Shown: positions 1 through 9,812 of the stretch, piece by piece
Layout: each line of letters starts with the position of its first letter
Numbering within the stretch: position 1 is the stretch's first letter
Source: Gigaspora rosea
Taxonomy: Eukaryota; Glomeromycota; Glomeromycetes; Diversisporales; Gigasporaceae
Assembly: GCA_003550325.1 (NCBI GenBank)
Contig: QKWP01000029.1
Location: 230,117-294,116, forward strand
Direction: 5' to 3'
Length of the DNA stretch: 64,000 nucleotides
Made by a program: the position numbers and the translations under genes
Notes under the pieces: generated by a model
The model's database searches: none
Told to the model about the DNA's origin: nothing
The model's input: only the letters and a program-made list of their open reading frames with translations

Positions 1-91
1 AATTTCACAAAATTTGATAAATTGGCTTCTTTGCATATAATTTCATGGAAGATTCCCCAAAATTCCTGGTTGGAATGCATCGGAATCCAGG

Positions 92-340
92 TTGGTAGTC
101 AGGAATTATCAATTTTGCCCTGGATCACTAAAAATTTTTACTAATAAAATCGTAGCCCATTCAATAAGTAAAAAGTGCCTAGCTGATAATTTGCTATATA
201 ACCTACTAACTAGTGAGCTAAATACTGACCTAAATCGACCAGGAATTTTGGGGATTGCCCTTAGCTTTTCTTTATATAGTACTCTTTTAGATCATGATTG
301 TCTAAGAATTACTCAAACAATTATCTATGATGTATTTTAA
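92..340 (+). CDS. possible 3' end of an unrecognised gene
   Basis: An 82-codon open frame ends at 340. A second frame (bases 3-140) is also open back to the window edge, so this could be the terminal exon of a gene entering from the left. The sequence is Leu/Ile-rich and mixed in composition, with no motif I recognise. There is no convincing start codon context or splice site to join the two frames. It may equally be a chance open frame, and I assign no function. Confidence 0.2.
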   Translation: MVVRNYQFCPGSLKIFTNKIVAHSISKKCLADNLLYNLLTSELNTDLNRPGILGIALSFSLYSTLLDHDCLRITQTIIYDVF

Positions 341-2367
341 CCAAGATTGAATTATAGAAATTTTTATATAGAACTTTGGGTTTTTTTTATAGAAATAATT
401 TATACATTACACGTGCGATGTTGTTGCACCTGCCACAGAACATAAAATCAGGTGTAATGTAAAATCAAAACAATTAAAATAACACATTTTTCATTGGTTG
501 AGGTATAGATTGTGTGTATGGGCAAGAAGGAGAGTTTTATAGTAAAATTTTGCAAGAAATTTTTTTCATTAGTATCCTAAGAGTAGTTTCATATACTCAA
601 TTTTAAGTTATAAATGATATTGACAAAACGAACATTTGTTTTGAATTTTTAATCACCTGATCTTGAAATTTGATTGGGAGAGCGACATATAAGGCGAATT
701 GCATGAGGCGATAAATAAAATTTACTTTTTTTTATATTTTATATACTAATAGTTTTTTTCATACTTTTATATAAAACTTTTACAGTACAAATAAAAAGAT
801 TTTATCCGTTGTCGCAAACTTTTATAAAATTCAAATTAACTCTCAAAATCACTTCAAATTGATCAACAACAAATCACAAAATTTACTTTATTGCCACAAA
901 ATTGTACAAATTCATTTCAAATTAATTACAAAAAATTACAAAATTTACGTTATCCCACCACAAAAATCATCATCCCTACCCTATCCAAATCTTGTATAAC
1001 CAATTGATACATAATCAAAACAATCAAATGCTATAAGCGGCCAGAGGCAAAAGCGTCTATAAAACTACTAACAAAAATATTTTTATTTCGTGGTTAGGGT
1101 TAGGGTAAGTTACTGGCAAGTTCTGACTTTTTTGATATAGCTAGAAGGTCTTTTATATATAGAATCAAGCATCCAATCAAAATTCTCAGGTGATTTTATT
1201 GAGGGTGATATAATTCGTGTTCATTACTGGGTTCACACTTCTTTAAGTGTCCCAATTTTAATATTATGTCCTATAGTGTTTTCTTGAGCATAGCAACACA
1301 TTATTAAAATTAATAAAAGGTCTATAGTAGTTTTGTCTTTAAAAAAAACCAATTTATAGCAAATAAATAGCGTCCTTTAATTATTAAATAGAAAGTTGAA
1401 ATGAGACAAGCAAAGCGAAATAGAAATCAATAGAAAAAAAATTGGTAGTAACTTTATGACATAAAATGCTGTAATGTATTTGAAAAGAGGTCGAACAAAA
1501 TTGCTACAGCTATCTTAGGCCATTCTCAAGTGCCTACCTCGATAGTTTTACAGAACAATCAGATTGGTTAAAAAAATTGATCATGATTATCGCTTAGGTC
1601 AAAAAACCTGGAGCTGTGACCACCAATTTTCCATGCTGATTGAGACCGCTCAAACATATTTCTTTCATTTAATTTTTTTTTGTTTTTAATAAATAGACTG
1701 TTCAAAATATTTCTTTGATATAATTTTTTTTTTAATAAAATAAGGATCACCAACAAGATCATCGCCAAAGACACCAAAAAATTATTATGATGCTTTTTAT
1801 GTTAAAAACTCTTATTGAAAATAAAAAAAATCCAATATTGATATGCAAAGAATAAACACCTAAAACTGGAGAGTTTGGGACAAATATATTTCCATATTTA
1901 ATGAATGATAATAATTATGATTTTATTGTTTCATTATATCTTGATGCCATTTCATAAGAATTAATATAAAAATGTGTAGCCGAATATGGTTGTTGCTGTG
2001 AAGACTGTGTAGCAAAATATGGCTGTTACTGCAGTGATAAGCTATTTGTAGAATCAGTAAGAGGACAAATTTCTGGAGACAAGGTTTCATTTGTAAAAGA
2101 ACGAATAGCTGGAGACAAGGTTTTGTTTGTAAGAGGGAGAATAGCTGGAGAAAAATTTCGGGAACAAAAGTTTCAGATGATAAAGGTTTGGTGCTAAAGT
2201 TTTAGTTACTAATTTAGTAGCTGCCTTTTTTGAGGTTTTTTTGTTTTTTTTTGGAGACATATTTTTAATTGATAGAAAATGAAAAGAGATAGCTCAAGCA
2301 TTGATCATCATCATTGTATTAATTGATAGTAGTGCTTGAGCGTAATCTCGATCACTAGCCAATTACA
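341..2367. other. AT-rich intergenic stretch with minor repeats
   Basis: No gene is supported here. Visible structure: a short inverted repeat (ACATTACAC at 404-412, GTGTAATGT at 452-460); two TTAGGG-like telomeric units near 1094-1106; and a degenerate tandem repeat at about 2060-2150 built on GGAGACAAGGTTT. A palindromic arm pair (GCTCAAGCA / TGCTTGAGC) lies at about 2292-2341. A short plus-strand coding-like fragment around 1545-1680 is too weak to call. Confidence 0.5.
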
Positions 2368-2526
2368 TGACCCACTTGTGAACAAAGTCACAAGCTGGGA
2401 CATTATTGTGAGTCACCGGACTTTCCATGTGACAGCAGATCACTAACGAAACGGTATTTGAGTAACCTAATGATCTGCATTGATCTCCTTGTTCTTGGAG
2501 TTTTCTGCTTGACATTTGGTCCAGCT
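2368..2526 (+). repeat. dispersed 159-bp repeat, copy 1
   Basis: Bases 2368-2526 match 7091-7249 along their whole length with only scattered substitutions and no visible gaps. The match starts at TGACCC and stops at TTTGGTCCAGCT, after which the two loci diverge completely. Neither copy has obvious terminal inverted repeats. Short open frames across it look accidental. It could be part of a larger dispersed element. Confidence 0.75.
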
Positions 2527-2799
2527 CAGTCGCAAGAACAAGCCAGTTTATTAGCTAGTTTTGCAAAGAAAAGGAAATTCCAAGTAGCAAAAATTTTTTC
2601 AATACCAATACTACCAGACGAAAATTACTATCATATTGGATAACTTTTGGGAATATGTACACATAACCGGCAGGTGTAGAATTATTATACCGATTTTTGT
2701 GGAGTGAACTAGGTTACAAGTTTAAAGCTTCATAAAAATGGGCTTTCTACACGAGATGTAAAATTGGACTTGGACTTGAAAAATGCCTTCTTGTAATAA

Positions 2800-5330
2800 T
2801 AAAAAATTATGATCAAATTAGGCTATGAAAAATTAAAGGATGATATTCACAACAGTTTTTTGGGATCAGAAGGAGGATAAGCAATAGCTGATGCAGCGTG
2901 CAATAACACTTTGCTGACCTCTCTGGATCTTGGCAAAAAAAAAAAAAAAAAAGGCCTTGGTGATATTTGTCTGATGAAGTAGGAAAAGCATTAGTTGAGA
3001 TAAGGGTAATGCTGTTAGAATAAAGACTATTGGTGTCTGTTATTATAATGGAATTGGAGTTGAAAATAAAGGACACAAGACTTTTTCTACTACTGAAAAT
3101 CTGCTAAATATGCGTAATGCTAAAACTTTCGATCTTCGTGATAATGTCTCATAGAGAAGTAAAAAAAGCATTAGCAGATATATTTTTCAAGAAGTGACAA
3201 TAACGATGGGAAATTCTGATGGAAAATACGGGTAATTCTATTGAGATAAAAGCTGTTGGCATCCAGTATTATAATGGAATTGGAGTTGAAAAGGATAAAC
3301 ATAAGATGTTCATTTAAGATTGAAATCGGCAAATATGGGTAATGCAGTGATACTGCTATCAGAAAAATAAGATTAGTGCCTGGTATCAACTGGGATTGGA
3401 GTTAAGAAGATGGATACAAGGCATTTGTTTATTATCAAAAAATCTACCGATAGGTAAAATGCTGAGAAATTCAATCTGCGCGATAAAATGGAGGGACCAG
3501 AAAACAGGAAGCAATAGCTAATGCAATGCATTTTGCGAGAACACTACGTTGACCTTTCTGGGTCCTGGTACAATAGGCTTTGCAAAGTAGAGAAAGCAGA
3601 GTTGATGTACTTTTCAAGAACGTCACAATAATGGAGAATACTGATGGAAGTTATTATGTTGAATATTGTGACGAAAAGAATATTAGAATGGAAAAGGATA
3701 AACAGAAAGCATATATTATGATCGAAATCAGCAGATATGTGTAATTTTGGAGATAAAGCTATTGGTGCCTGTTATCATAATAGAGTTGAAGTTGAGAAAT
3801 ACAGACACGAGGCAGTTATTATTATCAAAAATCTGCAAATACGTGTAATGCTAGGAAATTCGATCTTTGTGACAAATTTCAGGGATCAGGGGGAGGGAAA
3901 ACAATGGCTGATACATTTCGCAGGAATGCTATATTGACCCCTCGGGATCCTGAAAAAATAGCCTGGTGGCGAAATAGAAACAGTAGAGAATACAAAATAG
4001 AAGGTATAACGTTGGATATAGCGACGAAAAGGGAATTGGAGTTTGAAAGGATAAACATAAAGCATGCATTTATGATCAAAATCAGCAGATATGGGTAATG
4101 ACGTTGTGAATCAAAGCCATCAATACCTGTTATCAAAAATGGATTTGTAGTTGAAGATGACAGATATAAGGCATTCGTTATTACAAAAATCTGCTGATAT
4201 GTGTAATGCTAGTGTTGGCAGCTAAATCAGAAATCCCGTGATCCACGTGATCATGATAGGATAAAAAAATAAATAATAATAACAAACAAATAAATGAGCC
4301 CCGGAGCAGCCCCGAAAGAACATGGACCAAGCCCACCCCGAAAAGCCCTAAGAAGAACAAGACAAAGATATTAGATCAGAAGATGGAACGGGTACCCCAA
4401 GACCTCGGTACAGAAGAAAAGAATATGAGGCGCTCGAAATGAACTCATGGAAAGCTTAAACCAAGCAAAGACCAAAGAAGCAACTTGGAATGTTTGTTGC
4501 TTAGTACAAACAAATAAAAGGCCAAAATTGGATAAAATTGGTTGTGGCCGTGACGGTATATCGTCATAGTCGCGTAAAAAGAACGACTTCGTTAAAATTC
4601 GAAGAAGTGATGCGATAAGGAATGACGAGTGCAATAGAATTTTTTTTCTTTCTCTTTCTTTTTTCTTCTCTCTGTTTCTCTATAAATAAGGCGACATTTC
4701 GCCCAAGTTGTAAAGGCATCGATCGAATATTGAAAATCGAATATTGAATAAATAAAATTGTCCTGTAAAAACTGCTCTTTGTCGCATATATACTCCACCT
4801 GTAAGAAAACTATACGCCTTACCTTGCCAAATCTCTTTCGCCTCACCTTAGTTTTGTTGTGTGGTTGATTGTGTGTGTTGTTGTCTTTTTTTTGGTTGTG
4901 ACGATCTGGCCCGTTTCGCCCTTGTGTGATCGGCCTCTAATACTAGGAAATCCGATCTTTGTAATGAATTTCAGAGATCGGGAAAGGAGAAGTAATGGCT
5001 GGTCTATTATGCAAGAACGCTACATTAATTTCTCTGAATCCTAGGAAAATAGCCTTGTAGGAAGGTAGAAAAAGCATAGTGGCAAGAACGTCACAATAAT
5101 AGGGATACCGATTGAAGGTGTAAAAAAAAAAAAAAAAAAAAAAAGGATAGCGTAATGGAAAAGATTGGAGTCAGAGAAGATGAACATGAAGTGGTCGAAA
5201 CCAGCAGATATGGGTAATGATGTTGGAAATAAGAACCATCAATATCAGCTACTATAATAGAATTGGAGTTGGAAAAGATGGATACAAGGCATTCGTTTAT
5301 TACCAAAAGATCTGCTGGGATTGGCGATAG
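2800..5330 (+). pseudogene. degenerate Sel1-repeat gene relic
   Basis: The plus strand carries many damaged Sel1-type units, for example at about 3040-3110, 3255-3335, 3650-3740, 4010-4100 and 5240-5310. They encode remnants of the pattern YNGIGVEKDxHKAFIYYQKSAxMGN, broken by frameshifts and stops. Sel1 repeats are helical repeats that act as protein-interaction scaffolds. A second non-Sel1 block (about 55 bp, GCAATAGCTGATGC then a GGATCCTGG-like end) recurs at about 2880, 3510, 3900 and 4990. The unit amplified was therefore Sel1 plus spacer. A solo-LTR-like insertion splits the relic at 4213-4937. A better-preserved frame at 5330-5454 follows the last unit but has no recognisable domain. 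No function is expected. Confidence 0.75.
4213..4937 (+). mobile_element. solo-LTR-like insertion
   Basis: About 725 bp of unrelated sequence interrupts the Sel1 relic. The flanks read TAATGCTAG (4204-4212) and TAATACTAG (4938-4946), an 8/9 match that may be a target duplication. The insert begins TGTTGG and has LTR-like anatomy: a pyrimidine-rich stretch, a TATA-like CTCTATAAATAAGG at about 4678-4691, then an AATAAATAAA polyadenylation-like signal near 4746. No internal coding domain is present, hence solo LTR. The exact right end is uncertain because a TG...CA terminus is not clear. Confidence 0.55.
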
Positions 5331-5574
5331 TGATAAAATTGAGTCGGAGCACTACGAGGTGTACTACGAGCCAATTATTGAAATAGGAAAGGGAATAAAG
5401 AATTGGTTAGAGAGCAAAAAACATAGGAAGATATCAACGCCTGGAGTTAGATGAGTAAACTGTCTATGCGAGTAGCTAATATCTACGGCGTTGGAGCCAC
5501 TACATCAGGGATTTCAACAGGAAGGGCGTCTGATAGTGATAGCACTAGTTGATTAGAAATTCGTTAGTAGGGTT

Positions 5575-6123
5575 GGAAAAAAAAGAAAAAAAGAAGGAAC
5601 AAACGAACCGCAAGTTCGTAGAAGTAAAGATAAGGCGTATGGATATATCTGTTCATGTGTAGGGTGTATACACCCGCACTATTTTTAAATTCGTATGTGA
5701 GTATATGGTACTAGGCATTTAAAAAAAAAAGGAGAGAAAAGGTTTAGTGAGCATATGAACGCGCATGTTCATGTGTGTATAAATTAAGGCAGGTTGTAAA
5801 CCCCACGCGGCCTTCAAATTGAAAAGAAATAGATAGTGAATGGTGTAGAGATAGGTACGAAAAAAAAAAAAAGGGAAACCCCGAACGCGCATGTTCGAGT
5901 AGAGGTTTAAACAAGGCATAGGAACATGTAAATCATGTGCGTATATGCTTAGGGAAATAAAGGGTGTATGACAGAGGCGTAGAAAAAAAAAAAAGAGGAA
6001 CACACAGGTTCATGTAGAGATTAAAGTAGGGCATATGAACACGTATGTTTATGCATGGACTAAGGCAGGGGTGTAAAGCCCACATGGCCGTCAGAAATAA
6101 AGGGTATAGTATAAATATAGGTA

Positions 6124-6158
<35 letters not shown>

Positions 6159-6585
6159 CAAAACAAACGCGTATGTTTGTGTAGAGGTAAGTTAGACATG
6201 TAAGTGCGTATGTCATGTGTGGGTAGATGAGCCAGGTGGGTAAACCTAATACTGCTTTAAGTTACGGGGAAATAAATGGTATATAACAGGTATAGGCATG
6301 GTCTGCGGAAAAAAAAAAAGAAAGGGGAAACCGAACGTGCAAGTTTGAAACTAGGCATACGTGCATGTATATTCATAAGGGTATATATTAAGATGGAGTT
6401 TAAACCCACACTACTTCCGAACTGGAGAATAATGATATTATGTGCTGTATATAGATGGTCGGCCCAAAAAAAAAAAAAAGAGGAAAGAAGGAACGCACAA
6501 GTTAGGGGAGGATATAAGAGGTATGTTTGGGTGCATAGGCTAGGGCAGACGTGCACTTTACACATTCCCCCTAGGTTAAGGTAAA
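5575..6585 (+). repeat. A-rich minisatellite, about 7 degenerate units
   Basis: Seven poly-A tracts, at about 5577, 5720, 5860, 5981, 6129, 6308 and 6466, each introduce a related unit of about 120-180 bp. A typical unit reads GAACGCGCATGTTCG, then GTTTAAACAAGGCAT, then AAATAAAGGGTAT. The longest tract is 29 A (6129-6157). The many open frames on both strands are low-complexity products of this array and are not genes. Confidence 0.75.
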
Positions 6586-6690
6586 GAATCTAGGAGAACT
6601 AAGATGTTGCAAGACATCACGGGAAATGGTTGATTTGTAGTAGTATATAGGTACGGGTACACTTCCTTACATCTATGATGGTGCATGGGT

Positions 6691-6851
6691 TATAGATGCT
6701 TGACGCAGCTGATGAGGAATGACGAAACCTGGACGCAACATGACAGAACCATGAGTTGCGTCACTTACGCATGACGCAGCTCAACCATTATGTTTTTTGA
6801 GGTCACGCGAGTAGTTGCGTCAGGTCACGTGAATTGCATCAGGCATCATTA
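6691..6851. mobile_element. miniature inverted-repeat element with 8-bp target duplication
   Basis: The 161-bp element begins TATAGATGCTTGAC and ends ATCAGGCATCATTA; these are inverted repeats matching at 10 of 14 positions. It is flanked by a perfect 8-bp direct repeat GCATGGGT (6683-6690 and 6852-6859), the duplication length typical of hAT transposons. The interior contains several TGACGCAG/TTGCGTCA motifs. It has no coding capacity. Confidence 0.7.
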
Positions 6852-6980
6852 GCATGGGTGTGCACAGTAACACCTCACACCTCGAGTAAGTATGGTTGTG
6901 AAAAAAAAAGGAAGTGGTGGCAGACGTATACAGGTATGGGTATGTTTCTTATATCCAAGATTGTACGATCCTAGACATAA

Positions 6981-7091
6981 TCCTATACTGTACTACGTCG
7001 TTTGCATAAAAGGACGTGACTATAGGTAGAAAGGTTGGTCACGACTGTTGTGTGCGAGGAAGGGGCACACGACGAGACGAGCAATAATAAT
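6981..7091 (+). repeat. 111-bp direct repeat, left copy
   Basis: This block recurs at 7434-7544 with only about two differences. The near-identity implies a recent duplication, compared with the heavily decayed surroundings. It runs directly into the 159-bp dispersed repeat copy 2 at 7091. Confidence 0.85.
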
Positions 7092-7249
7092 GACCCGCTT
7101 GTGAACGAAGTCACAAGGCGGGACATTATTGCGAGTCACCGGACTTTCCATATGACAGCAGATCACTGACGGAATGGTATTTGAGTAACCTGATGATCTG
7201 CATCGATCTCTTTGTTCTTTGAGTTTTCTGCTTGACATTTGGTCCAGCT
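7091..7249 (+). repeat. dispersed 159-bp repeat, copy 2
   Basis: Copy of 2368-2526 in the same orientation. It lies between the two 111-bp direct repeats, immediately after the left one. The remaining inter-repeat segment (7250-7433) is purine-rich and unrelated to copy 1 flanks. No gene is supported here. Confidence 0.75.
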
Positions 7250-7433
7250 ATCCCCCCACCACGCCCCGAAAAAGAAGAAAGAGAAAGGAAGAAGAGAGGG
7301 GTTAAGAAAAATGGGGCAATACACTACTACAAAGTCACTGGACTTTCACGAAAAAAGGACAAACAAAGAGATCGAAGTCTATGCTCGAAAAGATCTGCTC
7401 ACGTGACGTCCTGCGGCTTGTTCTGCGACCCCA

Positions 7434-7544
7434 TCCCATACTGTACTACGTCGTTTGCATAGAAGGACGTGACTATAGGTAGAAAGGTTGGTCACGACTG
7501 TTGTGTGCGAGGAAGGGGCACACGACGAGACGAGCAATAATAAT
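7434..7544 (+). repeat. 111-bp direct repeat, right copy
   Basis: Right copy of 6981-7091. Together the pair encloses about 340 bp, a geometry compatible with a very short LTR-type element (TRIM) or with a simple segmental duplication. No primer-binding site or polypurine tract was identified, so the class is unresolved. Confidence 0.85.
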
Positions 7545-8037
7545 TGAGTGAGGGTGCTTTGAGAACGGCCTTGATAAATTCTAGACAATCGAAAATCTTA
7601 CGATGATCGAATCGATAAATTACCGAGCCACCGAGCCAAATTTAAATAAATTACCGACATTAGCAGGCATCAGAAACTTGTCGATTCGATTCACACATGG
7701 GCAATTTTTTCTGTGTCCAAAAATTTAATAACTTATTATATAAAAAAGAAAATGTAGAATTGTAGAACTGGCTTGAAAGGTACCAGTCGAGGCGAGGACA
7801 TGTGAAATGTAAAAAAAAAAAAAAAATAGAATTGTTGTCAAAAATCTAAAATTATTAATTATTATATAAATTATCTCGTGTTGGGTTCTATTACATTACA
7901 ATCGTCTATTGTATCTAGTTATTGCAATATAATCAAAACGATGCATATATACATATTGCTGCATATAGACACAAATCAGGCTTTTATGTATATTAAACTT
8001 GCGAAGCTGCCAAATATGCAGATCTAGTTATATATAC
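7545..8037. other. gene-free AT-rich gap
   Basis: Nothing convincing is coded here. A short poly-A tract lies near 7811-7826. Some GCTTTGAGAACGGCC sequence near 7555 loosely resembles the hairpin motifs at 15202 and 19359. Confidence 0.4.
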
Positions 8038-8064
8038 AAAAGATGCCTGACAAATGAGTGATTT

Positions 8065-8279
8065 TTATTCGGTTTCATCTTCCTCAGTAGTTCAAATAAA
8101 CACCTCTTGGTCAGTTTCAGTGTCGACCAATTGATGATTAACTACGCTGGGTTCTTCAAAGGAACGGGTAATGCTTCAAATGCTTCAAATGCTTCATAAA
8201 CTTTTTTGCCCTCGGTATCTTTTGCTTCTGCATCCTTGGCTTTTTTTAAATCATCCTTTTTGGTGAATTTTCCGCGAAA
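8065..8279 (-). pseudogene. coding remnant, unknown family (within the inverted-repeat element)
   Basis: The minus strand encodes a Lys/Glu/Asp-rich segment (FTKKDDLKKAKDAEAKD and onward), then a run ending TTEEDETE and a TAA stop at 8065-8067. The frame shifts once near 8150. One in-frame TGA lies near 8095. A GAAGCATTT unit is duplicated in tandem. GC content is higher than the surroundings, as expected of former coding sequence. The upstream part is cut off by the TGACGAA repeat zone. I do not recognise the family; it may be the C-terminus of a protein once carried by the element. Confidence 0.5.
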
Positions 8280-9581
8280 CCTTTCGTCACTGACGAATGA
8301 CGAATGACGAAGCCATTTCGTCAGTCAACTTCGAATACGAATGACGAAACTCGTTACGAATGTCGAAACTCATGATGAAACATAAATTTTATATGACAAA
8401 TGTAAGAAAAATTAAAAAAAAGATGATTTATCCTTCAGAAGTCATTAAAAACTAGTAAATTAAATTTAATTGATTAGTTCATGCGAATTTAATTTTTTTG
8501 TTCATCATATCTATTTTTTTTTTTACTTGACGTCTTTATTCGACATTGCCCGCTGATTTACCGGAGGGCTTTCATTTTGATTGGCAATTTTGTAGATATA
8601 GCAAAATTATATTGGTGAATTGAAAATTAATTGAAATTCTAAATCGTCACGAATAAAAACTCATATATACATATAAATAACTATATTTGTAACGAAATTA
8701 ATACCAAAAAAAGTCTTAACCAAGAACTCTCAATAACCTTAAATCTAAATCTATAATCTTATCATAGATAAAATTCTGATAAGCTAAAATTTTATGGAAA
8801 ATTCAATTTTCACCCGGATTAAAATCTCCCGATGTATAATTTTCATTATATTATACAATACAAACTAATTAGTTAGTTGTTAAGGTAGATGAGCTTTAAT
8901 GACAATATATGAATTTATATTATATAGTATAATAAAAATTATACAGTATATAGGGTGACTTCAACCCTGGTTAAAATAGAATTTCCCAAATTTTATTAAA
9001 GAAATACCCTTAAAATACTACGAATCAAAAACGCAAAAAAAAAAAAAATAAACCAAAAACGGACCAAAAAAAAATATTGAAAATAAACATTTAAACCTAT
9101 TTTAAGACACTAATGGTTAATAAAAAAAATCAGAAGCACTTGCTCCAATACCAACTGATTAATTTTGTTTAATAATCGTTATACAGTTACAACACCCCAC
9201 TACTTCGCTTTAACTATTTTCACGAAATCTATGAACCTTATAACGCCCAACTTCATATTATAGCCAAATTTTATATTAGTTGGATTACGAAAAATAGGGT
9301 TTCAATAAATAAAAGATAGCTTAAATTGTCAAGTTTCATTAACTTGTTGTACCTATAAGCCAAACTTAAACGTACAAAAATACCTCTCATCTAATTTCCG
9401 AATTACTTCGAAGATTGCCCAATTATTTGACAGTTTATAAAAAGGCATATACTTTATAATTTTTTTAGTATCAAGCTTTGTCAATTCGTATCCGTGGTTG
9501 CCAATCCATTTTTGTAATGCTAAACGTTAATATGTAGAAAATATTTTGTAACAGTCCGATTCATCATCCAATCAAATATAA

Positions 9582-9743
9582 TGCCTGCTTATGATCCAAA
9601 CTTTATGAGAAATAATAAAATTTTGAAAAAATTTAAGATTCAGAATATCCAGCGTATAGAGGAGCTTGTCGAAAGATGGACAGCTACATTTTCATATTTT
9701 ATTGGTCAAATTAATTTCGTCAAGAATTTCGTCAATCGTCAAT
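9582..9743 (+). CDS. small open frame, unrecognised (53 aa)
   Basis: An ATG at 9582 opens a 53-residue basic frame (MPAYDPNFMRNNKILKKF...) that runs into the TTCGTCA repeat zone before stopping at 9743. The first 35 residues have plausible amphipathic composition and could be a first exon of an element-encoded protein. The rest is repeat-derived. No domain is recognised, and it may be spurious. Confidence 0.2.
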
Positions 9744-9812
9744 AGCTTCGTCACTCGTCAAGTTTCGTCGGATGAAACCATTGATGAAACTCGTCAGTGC
9801 CAAATAGTTTCG

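Noticed and set aside
2458..2643. A 61-codon frame resembling a signal-peptide protein
   Set aside because: It starts at a non-ATG codon, most of it lies in the dispersed 159-bp repeat, and the other copy of the repeat does not preserve the frame.
4371..4846. Minus-strand open frames of 84-87 codons
   Set aside because: They lie within the LTR-like insertion over its pyrimidine-rich and signal regions; composition is not coding-like.
5700..6584. Several open frames of 60-100 codons on both strands
   Set aside because: They are poly-Phe/poly-Lys products of the A-rich minisatellite, overlap each other in all frames and lack domains.
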